Positions 54,669 through 61,376 of a stretch of 64,000 nucleotides of DNA are shown here, piece by piece. Source of the DNA: Mameliella sp. MMSF_3455. GTDB taxonomy: Bacteria > Pseudomonadota > Alphaproteobacteria > Rhodobacterales > Rhodobacteraceae. A program made the translations under genes and the position numbers. Position 1 is the first letter of the stretch; every line of letters begins with the position of its first letter. The stretch spans positions 62,001-126,000 of the forward strand of contig NZ_JASHJL010000007.1 in assembly GCF_030733205.1 (NCBI RefSeq), written 5' to 3'. A model generated the notes under the pieces. That model made no database searches, was not told the origin of the DNA, and was given only the letters and a program-made list of their open reading frames with translations.

Positions 54669-55045
54669 GCCGCGCCCTCCACCTGGCCGCGCGGCAGGGC
54701 CAGAACCTCTTTTAGGAAACGCAGATTCTTCACCAGCACGAGGATGTCGCCCACGATTTCGGCGCGGCCGATCTTGACCAGCCCGAAGAGGTCGTGAAAG
54801 CCCGGCTCTGGCAACGGCTGCCAGAAGCGTGCCATGGCGTCGGCGTCGGTCAGCAGGCCTACGCGATAGGGGACCTTTTTCGACGGGCCGCGCCGGATCC
54901 GGGCCAGCGTGCCACGGTCGAACTCCAGGTAGAACTCGTCGTCGCCGATCCGCAGCAGCACCGTCTCAGAGAATAACCGGCCCAGCCGCGCCAGATCCGG
55001 GCGCGCGACCAGTCGCGCCTCCATCACGTCCAGAAACCTCTGCAC
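54665..55045 (-). CDS. Small SCP2-like protein of unknown function
   Basis: A 126-residue protein of the size and pattern of sterol-carrier-protein-2-like domains (alternating strands TVLLRIGDDEFYLEFDRGTL, then YRVGLLTDADAMARFWQPL). The similarity is weak and I give no function. The start is taken as GTG at 55045, with AGAGGGGG five bases upstream; the frame is open 14 codons further. It is the first gene of the hydrolase-BKACE operon, right behind the paired operators, so it should be made under the same control as the pathway enzymes. Confidence 0.65.
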   Translation of the reverse strand: MQRFLDVMEARLVARPDLARLGRLFSETVLLRIGDDEFYLEFDRGTLARIRRGPSKKVPYRVGLLTDADAMARFWQPLPEPGFHDLFGLVKIGRAEIVGDILVLVKNLRFLKEVLALPRGQVEGAA

Positions 55046-55113
55046 TCTCACCCCCTCTTGGCTATCTGCGGGGCAAGCTGTGCGCACAGGGCCTGTTGCA
55101 CAATGACGCGCGG

Positions 55114-55153
55114 GGTATCGCTTGATACCATCGCGAAGGTATCAAGCGATACC
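55114..55153. promoter_or_regulatory. Paired 16-bp palindromic operators between catA and the hydrolase-BKACE operon
   Basis: Two mirror-image copies, GGTATCGCTTGATACC (55114-55129) and GGTATCAAGCGATACC (55138-55153), are separated by 8 bases and centred 24 bp apart. Each is itself a palindrome (GGTATC-N4-GATACC). They lie 69 bases before the minus-strand start and 82 before the catA start. A third copy precedes gcoA (61047). The half-site ATAC/GTAT is shared with CatM/BenM sites, though the spacing differs. Confidence 0.8.
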
Positions 55154-55234
55154 TCCCGCTCTATTGGCGCACTGCAGCGTTCGGTGAAGGATCGGGGCAG
55201 CCCACGAACCGCGTTGCTTGAGGAGGAAACGCCG

Positions 55235-56110
55235 ATGTCCAAGGTCACCATCGAAAATATCACCGAAGTTGTCACAGCCGCTCTGGGAGAGAACGGCGAG
55301 ATCGACGCCCGCCAGCGCGAGATCATGACCTCGCTGGTCAAGCACCTGCACGGTTTCTGTAAGGACGTGAAGCTGCAACACCACGAGTTCATCGGCGCCT
55401 GCCAGTACCTCGCCCGCGCCGGAGCGGTCTGCGACGGCGGTCGGCAGGAGTTCATCCTGCTGGGGGATATCCTGGGGGTCGAAGTGCTGGTCGACATGCT
55501 GTCGAACCCGGTCAGCGGCAACGAGAGCGAGTCCACAGTACTGGGGCCCTTCTACCGCGAAAACCCGCCGGTCCTGCCGAAGGGCGCGTCGACCGTTCTG
55601 AAGGATTACCCGGATCAGGAAACCGTCTATTTCGAAGGCCATATCCGCGACGCGGACGGCTCGCCGCTGGCCGGTGCCATAATCGACGTGTGGGAGGATG
55701 CGCCCAACGGACTTTATGAAAACCACGACCCGGATCAGCCCGATTTCAACCTGCGCGGCCGCTTCGAGACCGATGAGAACGGGCACTATGCCTTCCGCGC
55801 GTTGCGCCCGGTCGACTATCCGATCCCCGACAACGAGACCGCGGGCGAGCTCTTGCGCTACATGGGGCACCACCCGATGCGCCCAGGTCACATGCACTTC
55901 ATCATTTCGAAGGACGGATACCGTCCGCTGATCAGCCAGATCTACGACAGCACTTCGCCCTATCTCGACAATGACAGCGTCTTTGCGGTCAAGGAGAGCC
56001 TGGTGGGCGAATTCCGCAAAGCCGCGCCCGAACTGAATACGGACCTGCACGTGGATTTCGACTTCGTGCTGGCCCGTGAAAGCGCCACGGACCGCATCGC
56101 GGCGGAATGA
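55235..56110 (+). CDS. catA: Intradiol ring-cleavage dioxygenase, probable catechol 1,2-dioxygenase
   Basis: A 291-residue non-haem Fe(III) dioxygenase opening catechol to cis,cis-muconate. The four iron ligands are readable: Tyr161 (PNGLYENHD), Tyr195 (RPVDYPIPD), His219 and His221 (RPGHMHF). The helical N-terminal dimerisation part (QREIMTSLVKHLHGFCKDV) is present. TVLGPFY and the Tyr195 region also resemble hydroxyquinol 1,2-dioxygenases, so trihydroxybenzene is a second possible substrate; catB in the same cluster favours catechol. The start has AGGAGG 8 bases upstream. A terminator separates it from the LysR gene. Confidence 0.87.
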   Translation: MSKVTIENITEVVTAALGENGEIDARQREIMTSLVKHLHGFCKDVKLQHHEFIGACQYLARAGAVCDGGRQEFILLGDILGVEVLVDMLSNPVSGNESESTVLGPFYRENPPVLPKGASTVLKDYPDQETVYFEGHIRDADGSPLAGAIIDVWEDAPNGLYENHDPDQPDFNLRGRFETDENGHYAFRALRPVDYPIPDNETAGELLRYMGHHPMRPGHMHFIISKDGYRPLISQIYDSTSPYLDNDSVFAVKESLVGEFRKAAPELNTDLHVDFDFVLARESATDRIAAE

Positions 56111-56150
56111 TCTTCCCTGTCGGGCCGGGTTTCCGGCCTGGCGATGTGAT

Positions 56151-56172
56151 GCCTCCGGGTCCGCCCGGAGGC
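56151..56172 (+). terminator. Rho-independent terminator after catA
   Basis: A 9-bp perfect stem (GCCTCCGGG with CCCGGAGGC, TCCG loop) is followed by TTCCTTTTTT, 41 bases beyond the stop. It would separate catA from the LysR gene at least in part. Confidence 0.85.
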
Positions 56173-56219
56173 TTCCTTTTTTGCCGCGGAGCGGCAAAGG
56201 ATGTCGGGGGAGGAAAGAC

Positions 56220-57110
56220 ATGAACTTGAAACAGCTTGGCTATTTCGTCGCCGTCGCCGAAGAATTGCATTTCGGCCGCGCCGCCGAGCGGCTGGACATG
56301 GCGCAGCCGCCTCTGTCTCGCCAGATCAAGCAGCTCGAGGACGACCTGGGCGCGATCCTTTTCAACCGCGGCCGACGGGCCGTCAGCCTGACCCAGGCCG
56401 GAGAACGCCTGCTGAAGCGTGGCCGCGCACTGATCGCCGATCTCGACGACCTGCGGCTCGAGATCCGGCGGCTCGGCCAAGGGGCCGAGGGGCGGCTCAG
56501 GATCGGCTTCGTGGGATCGTCGACCTACGGCATCTTGCCCAACATCATCAAGTCTTACCGGGCGCACTTTCCCGAGGTGAGCCTGACGCTCTCGCCGATG
56601 AACAATGCGCAGCTGCATCGGTCGCTGGTCCAGCGCGAGATCGATATCGCCTTTGCCCGGCCGGAACTGGGTGATGCGGAATTCGTCACGCGGCACCTGC
56701 AGACCGAGGCCCTGATCGCCGCCGTGCCCGACACGCTGACCACACGATTATCGCAGACGATCAGCCTTGAAGAGATCGCGCCGCACGCCGTGATCCTCTA
56801 CCCCGAATATCCGCGTCCGTCCTATGCGGACCTGGTGCTCGATGGCTGTGCCGCGCAAGGGCTGGAGATCACTAACCGAATCTTCACGATGGACTTGCAA
56901 ACCGCGCTGAGCCTCGTTGCCATCGGCGAGGGGATCTGTATTGTCCCCGCCTCGGTCGGCAGCGCGGCCCGCAATGGCCTCCGTTACTGCATCATCGAGC
57001 CAAGCATTGGCGACACGGCGCTGTCGCTCAATCACCGCGTCGATGAACAGGGCCAGCATGTGCAGGCGTTCGTCAGGATCGCGCAGAGCGTCGCGCGCAA
57101 GACCTTCTGA
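56220..57110 (+). CDS. LysR regulator of the CatR/BenM/CatM type
   Basis: A 296-residue LysR regulator. The N-terminal helix-turn-helix (MNLKQLGYFVAVAEELHFGRAAERLDMAQPPLSRQIKQLE, in pieces) and the effector domain match CatR/BenM-like proteins, including the PRPSYADLVL region and the SSTYGILPNII ligand-pocket segment. Members of this group answer to cis,cis-muconate. It sits beside catA and is convergent with catB, and is the best candidate to read the paired GGTATC-N4-GATACC sites. The start has a GGAGG site. Whether it activates all three units is inference. Confidence 0.88.
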   Translation: MNLKQLGYFVAVAEELHFGRAAERLDMAQPPLSRQIKQLEDDLGAILFNRGRRAVSLTQAGERLLKRGRALIADLDDLRLEIRRLGQGAEGRLRIGFVGSSTYGILPNIIKSYRAHFPEVSLTLSPMNNAQLHRSLVQREIDIAFARPELGDAEFVTRHLQTEALIAAVPDTLTTRLSQTISLEEIAPHAVILYPEYPRPSYADLVLDGCAAQGLEITNRIFTMDLQTALSLVAIGEGICIVPASVGSAARNGLRYCIIEPSIGDTALSLNHRVDEQGQHVQAFVRIAQSVARKTF

Positions 57111-57114
57111 AGCG

Positions 57115-58257
57115 TCAGCCCGCTGCGTGGACCCGGGGACCGCGATCCCGACGGAACTCTGCGATACGGTCGGGGTCCAGCTCGATACCAAGGCCGGGGC
57201 CCTCAGGCACATGCACCGCAAATTCGGAATACCGGATCGGATCGGCGAGGATCTCGTGCCGCAGCAGCAAGGGTCCGAACAGCTCGGAGCCCCATTGCAA
57301 AGTCGGGACGGTCGAAAACAGCTGAAGCGCCGCTGCCGTTCCTACACCGGCTTCCAGCATCGTTCCGGCATAGAGCCCGATACCGGTAGCCTGCGCGATG
57401 GACGCGACTTCCGCGGCGCGTTTCATGCCGCCTGACTGGGCGATCTTCACCGCAAACACGTCGGCGGCCCCTCCGGATGCAACGAGCATCGCGTCTTCCG
57501 GCCCCTGGAGGGCTTCGTCGGCCATGACGCGGATCTCGTAGCCCTTTGTCAGCCGCTTGAGTCCGGAGAGGTGACGCGCATCGATCGGTTGCTCAACGAG
57601 TTCGACACCGATCTCCTGCAGGCCGCGCAGGCCCCATCGCGCATCGTCGAGAGACCACGCCTGGTTCACATCGACCCGCAGTGACACCGCATCGCCAAGC
57701 GCAGCACGAATTGCGCCGACATGGGCGACATCGTCACGAACCGCACGCTTGCCGATCTTCAGTTTGAAGATGTTGTGCCGCCGACGCTCCAGCATGTCCT
57801 GCGCCTCGACGATGTCGGTCTCGGAATTGCCCGAGGCGAGCGTCCAGGCCACGGGCATGGCGTCGCGGACCGGCCCGCCGAACAATTGCGCGACCGACAC
57901 GCCGAGCCGCCGCGCCAGACCGTCCCACAGGGCTGTTTCGACCGCGCAGCGCGCGATCGGGTTTCCCTTGACGGTCCTCTGCATGATCTCGGTCGCCGCG
58001 ATTATCCGGTCTGCATCACAGCCTTGGAGAGCAGGCGCAATGTAGGTGTCGATCGCCAGTCTGATGCTCTCCGGGCTTTCCGGGCCGTAGCTCATTCCCC
58101 CGATTGACGTGCCTTCGCCCAGCCCGACGGATCCGTCCGAAAAGCGTATGCGCACCAGCACCACCGACTGCACCATCATCGTGGTCATGGACAGGACATG
58201 CCCGCGGATCGTGGGCAGGTCGATCAATGTGGTTTCTATGCGGTCAATCGTGATCAA
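57115..58257 (-). CDS. catB: Muconate cycloisomerase
   Basis: A 380-residue member of the enolase superfamily (muconate-lactonising subgroup) that turns cis,cis-muconate into muconolactone. Catalytic residues match CatB: Lys165 and Lys167 in FKLKIG, metal ligands Asp196 (VDVNQAW), Glu222 (EQP) and Asp247 (ADE), and Lys271. The start chosen is TTG at 58257, with AAGGA 8 bases upstream and the standard IDRIETTLIDLPTIRGH beginning; an ATG at 58320 overlapping the EthD stop would add 21 residues. It is the last gene of the gcoAB operon and its stop is 4 bases from the LysR stop. Confidence 0.93.
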   Translation of the reverse strand: MITIDRIETTLIDLPTIRGHVLSMTTMMVQSVVLVRIRFSDGSVGLGEGTSIGGMSYGPESPESIRLAIDTYIAPALQGCDADRIIAATEIMQRTVKGNPIARCAVETALWDGLARRLGVSVAQLFGGPVRDAMPVAWTLASGNSETDIVEAQDMLERRRHNIFKLKIGKRAVRDDVAHVGAIRAALGDAVSLRVDVNQAWSLDDARWGLRGLQEIGVELVEQPIDARHLSGLKRLTKGYEIRVMADEALQGPEDAMLVASGGAADVFAVKIAQSGGMKRAAEVASIAQATGIGLYAGTMLEAGVGTAAALQLFSTVPTLQWGSELFGPLLLRHEILADPIRYSEFAVHVPEGPGLGIELDPDRIAEFRRDRGPRVHAAG

Positions 58258-58319
58258 GGGGAGTATCCTTGTTCTGAGTTGTTCACGGCGTCGCCCCGAG
58301 GGCCTGAGATACGCGTCCA

Positions 58320-58616
58320 TCAGGACGGATAATGCAGGATCTCCAGCCCGCCGGTAGCAAAGTTCGTGGTATCGGCCTTGGCCCTTTCGCCCGCGTCCGA
58401 ATTCAATGCCGCGCCCATGGCATCGGCGCTGTCGAAATCGGCCTCGAACTTGGCGGCATAGGCGCCGGGCCCATCGGGACCGGACAGGTCGAGAGAATAC
58501 CGCAGATTCTGCGCACCGGGCAGTGCCTGCGCCAGCGGCAGGTGCGTTTCCTCATAGTAGCGACGAAAATGGGCCGGGTCCTCGGGCTGTCCGTAAAGCA
58601 CCATCAGGGTGTGCAT
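58320..58616 (-). CDS. EthD-domain small protein, candidate muconolactone isomerase
   Basis: A 98-residue ferredoxin-like (dimeric alpha-beta barrel) protein of the EthD family, with the opening VLYGQPEDPAHFRRYYEETHLPLA and EHL/HLPL hallmark. EthD accompanies P450 gene clusters such as the ether-degrading eth system, where its role is unclear. No catC is found here, yet CatC shares the fold and size, and this gene sits directly before catB. An isomerase role is therefore a testable guess. The start has GGAGGA upstream; gcoB ends 13 bases before it. Confidence 0.85.
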   Translation of the reverse strand: MHTLMVLYGQPEDPAHFRRYYEETHLPLAQALPGAQNLRYSLDLSGPDGPGAYAAKFEADFDSADAMGAALNSDAGERAKADTTNFATGGLEILHYPS

Positions 58617-58629
58617 GATCGCTTCCTCC

Positions 58630-59664
58630 TCAGCCGGCCTTTGCCAGTGGCGCGTCGGCATGTTCGGCGGTGGTGAATTCCTCTTTGAAGGTCCGGCGCG
58701 GAGGCATGCGGCGACGTTTCAGTGCCTTGCCCGCGGCCTGCACCATGGCGGGCGGGCCGCAGAGGTAGGCCGACATGCCCTTGCAGCTCTTGAAGTCCTC
58801 CAGGACGCAATCCGTCACCATCCCGCAGCGCCCGTCCCAGGTGTCTTCGGACAGGCAGGGGCGGTAGTGAAAATTCGGATGCCTGTCAGCCAACGCTTCG
58901 AAAAACTCGCCGTCGTAGAGGTCTGCCGCGCCGCGCCCGCCATGGTAAAGCCAGATCTCGGGGATCAGCCCTTCGGCCAGGGCATGCTGCACGATTGATT
59001 TCATTGGCGCGAGGCCGGTGCCCCCTGCGATCAGGATGGCCGGGTCGTCCTGCGGGCGGAACAGGCCGAAATTGCCCAAGGGCCCCTTCAGTTCGACGCG
59101 ATCGCCCACGGCAGCCCTGCGAAACAACCACTGATCGGTGGCAATACCGCCCTCGGTGCGCTTGAGGTGGAACTCCAACCGCCGGGTCTCGGATGGCGGG
59201 TTGGCCATGGAATATTGCCGCCATGCAGAGGTGCCGGGCACCTTGATTTCGGCATATTGCCCGGCGAGGAAGGTCATGTCGTCGTCCAATTCGATCACCA
59301 GCCGGCGCGTGTCGCGGGCAATATCCTCCAGCACCGCGATCCGGCCTGCCACGTCGCGCAACGGGTGATGAACGACGTCGTCCTCGACGGCGGTGATCGG
59401 TTCGATCACCATGTCGCTTTTCGCGCGGGCCTGACAGCCCAGCAGCAGCCCCTGCGCGCGCTCTTCCTCAGTCAGGGTCGACAGCGGCGCGTTGCCGTGG
59501 TCGAACTCCCCCGATTCCACGCGGCACTTGCAGCTGCCGCAGGTGCCTTGGGTGCAATTGTGTGGCAGCCAGACGCCGTCACGAAGGAAGGCGTCGAGCA
59601 GCGGTTGATCCGGCTCCGCCCGGGCGGTCTTGCCCAGGCTCTTCAGTTTAACGTCGAATGCCAT
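58630..59664 (-). CDS. gcoB: Cytochrome P450 reductase GcoB (2Fe-2S, FAD, NADH)
   Basis: A 344-residue single-chain reductase. An N-terminal plant-type 2Fe-2S domain carries Cys37, Cys42, Cys45 and Cys77 (NCTQGTCGSCKC and GCQAR). An FNR-type FAD domain follows (RQYSMANPP at 149-157), then the NADH domain (AGGTGLAP at about 213-220 and the late CGPPAM). The order 2Fe-2S, FAD, NAD is that of GcoB, the partner of guaiacol demethylase, and differs from phthalate-family reductases, which carry the ferredoxin at the C-terminus. It lies 13 bases after gcoA with its own GGAGG site. Confidence 0.92.
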   Translation of the reverse strand: MAFDVKLKSLGKTARAEPDQPLLDAFLRDGVWLPHNCTQGTCGSCKCRVESGEFDHGNAPLSTLTEEERAQGLLLGCQARAKSDMVIEPITAVEDDVVHHPLRDVAGRIAVLEDIARDTRRLVIELDDDMTFLAGQYAEIKVPGTSAWRQYSMANPPSETRRLEFHLKRTEGGIATDQWLFRRAAVGDRVELKGPLGNFGLFRPQDDPAILIAGGTGLAPMKSIVQHALAEGLIPEIWLYHGGRGAADLYDGEFFEALADRHPNFHYRPCLSEDTWDGRCGMVTDCVLEDFKSCKGMSAYLCGPPAMVQAAGKALKRRRMPPRRTFKEEFTTAEHADAPLAKAG

Positions 59665-59677
59665 CGGTCCGTCCTCC

Positions 59678-60910
59678 TCACACTTCCCAGGTCGCGTGCA
59701 GTTCCTTCGGGCCGCGGAAACCCCAACCCCAGAAGTCGATCTCGTGGCTGAGGTCGCGCTCAAGGTTCGGGATCACTTCGAACAGCTCTTCCAGGCCAAT
59801 CCGGCAGACCTCTGAGGCGAAGTAGGTGCCTGCGCAGGCATGCGGCCCGGCGCCGAAAGCGATATGCGGGACCGGCGGGCGGTCCATGTCGAAATCCGAC
59901 GGCGCATTGTAGTCGTTCACGTCATGGTTGGCCGACCCGTAGGAGAGCATCACCACGGATCCCGCAGGCAGGAACGTGCCCGCGACGGTCGTGTCGCGCT
60001 GGTTCTGCCGCGCCACGGCCGACCAGATCGGCGAGGTCCAGCGAAGGCTTTCGCCGATGGCCCGGCGGATCAGTGCGGGGTCGTCGATCACCCGGTCGTA
60101 CTGGTCGGGCCGCGTCCAGAGCCCGGCAATGGTCGAGGCCATGGCGTGCCCAGGCTCCTGCATTGCGCCGAGCAGGAACACGAACAGCGTCGGATAGATG
60201 CGTTCGCGGTCGCGGGTCTTGCCCTCGGGCATGCCATCATGCAGCCAATGCGACAGGGCGCTGTCGTCGGGGTGCTTTTCCCAGTGGTCGAGCAGCGGAT
60301 CGACGACCTCGCGGATCTCGGCGCGGGCCTCGTCGCCGGGGGTGAACCCCTCGGGGTTGGCCCACTCGCCCTTGTCGTCCACGGCGGCGTTGGTGAACGA
60401 TACGCTCAATTTGTGAAACCATTCGCGCAGCTTGTCCGAGCTGACCGATTGCAGGCCCAGAAGGTCGCCCAGAGATCGCACGCTGACCGGCTCGCAAAAG
60501 GTCTCCACAAGGTCGGCCGCGCCCTTGTCTTCGATCGCCTCGACGTAGCGGCGGGCGATCGGGCGAACCAGGTCCTCGACATAGCGATCGACTTCCGCCG
60601 GCTGCAGGGCCGGGTCGACCATGCACCGCAACTCCTTGTGTTCGGCGCCGTTGACGTTCAGCACGTTGGGGTGCCCGAAGGTGCGCCCGCCAGCGGGCGA
60701 GATGAAGCCGTGCCAGTTGTCGCCGTCGCTTGCGATTTCACGGCACGCTTCCTTGGTGGAGGCGACGTGCAGCCCCAGGGCAGGGATGAAGGCGACCGGT
60801 GCCTCTTTGCGCAGTCGCTCGTAGATCGGGTAAGGGTCGCGCTCCAGCTCGGGCACTGTGATCTCGGCGATCCAGTCCGGAACGTTCGGTATCTGCGTGT
60901 TGCCATCCAT
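59678..60910 (-). CDS. gcoA: Cytochrome P450 of the GcoA (CYP255) type, aromatic O-demethylase
   Basis: A 410-residue P450 that reads almost throughout like Amycolatopsis GcoA, the guaiacol O-demethylase that yields catechol and formaldehyde. The haem ligand is Cys359 in [11 protein letters not shown], ExxR is at 287-290, and the I-helix has [13 protein letters not shown] rather than the usual AGxDTT, as in GcoA. Three phenylalanines of the GcoA pocket correspond here to Phe78 (RTFGHP), Phe172 (SFTNAAVD) and Phe398 (GWGFRGP), a constant 3-residue offset. Guaiacol is the expected substrate; other ortho-alkoxyphenols are possible. The start has GGAGGAGG 8-10 bases upstream; it is the first gene of the operon. 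Confidence 0.94.
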   Translation of the reverse strand: MDGNTQIPNVPDWIAEITVPELERDPYPIYERLRKEAPVAFIPALGLHVASTKEACREIASDGDNWHGFISPAGGRTFGHPNVLNVNGAEHKELRCMVDPALQPAEVDRYVEDLVRPIARRYVEAIEDKGAADLVETFCEPVSVRSLGDLLGLQSVSSDKLREWFHKLSVSFTNAAVDDKGEWANPEGFTPGDEARAEIREVVDPLLDHWEKHPDDSALSHWLHDGMPEGKTRDRERIYPTLFVFLLGAMQEPGHAMASTIAGLWTRPDQYDRVIDDPALIRRAIGESLRWTSPIWSAVARQNQRDTTVAGTFLPAGSVVMLSYGSANHDVNDYNAPSDFDMDRPPVPHIAFGAGPHACAGTYFASEVCRIGLEELFEVIPNLERDLSHEIDFWGWGFRGPKELHATWEV

Positions 60911-61046
60911 CGCGTCAGCGCCTCCTCCGCGCCCCCTCGCAACATCCGTCGGCACATGCCCGGTCGATCGAACGAGGGTAAAGTTGCATCCTCCCGGGCG
61001 TCAAAACCCGTTGAGGAGAAGGTACCTGACGGGCGGCTTGGCGAAA

Positions 61047-61062
61047 GGTATTGGTCAATACT
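61047..61062. promoter_or_regulatory. Operator-like palindrome upstream of gcoA
   Basis: GGTATTGGTCAATACT matches the two 16-bp sites at catA in the form GGTAT-Y-N4-R-ATAC-Y. It lies 137 bases before the gcoA start, a distance suited to an activator. Confidence 0.65.
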
Positions 61063-61293
61063 CGCGGCAGGCTCCAGCGCGGCAACACTTGAAATCAAGC
61101 ACACGTCCGCTCGATGTCTGCTTCCAAGTCCGCCCGCTTGAAGCCCAGTTGAAGGGTGAATGACCGCACTGGGCCGGGAGCGAGAGGCACGCCCATGCCG
61201 CGGCTGCAAAGCATATTACGACCAGCGTAGTCAGTTTGGGCTCCAAAGCGGTTATTGCGCTCCAAGCCCACCGCGGGTCGCACGCATGTCATT

Positions 61294-61327
61294 TACGACA
61301 AAGGGATGGCTACGACAAAGGGATGGC
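61294..61327. repeat. Tandem 17-bp direct repeat
   Basis: TACGACAAAGGGATGGC occurs twice head to tail (61294-61310 and 61311-61327), just after the end of the penicillin-binding protein gene. It is a recent local duplication without coding capacity. Confidence 0.85.
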
Positions 61328-61376
61328 GGTCCCCCTGGGGCCGGCCCACTCCTTTTCCGTTCTGGCGGATGACGGC

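Larger units (their letters stand above)
60911..61376. other. Upstream region of gcoA and right flank of the cluster
   Basis: 466 bases without a convincing gene. The half near gcoA should hold its promoter and the operator at 61047-61062. The distal half shows short broken frames on both strands, a 12-bp CTTGA/TCAAG palindrome (61088-61099) and a tandem 17-bp duplication (61294-61327). Confidence 0.5.
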
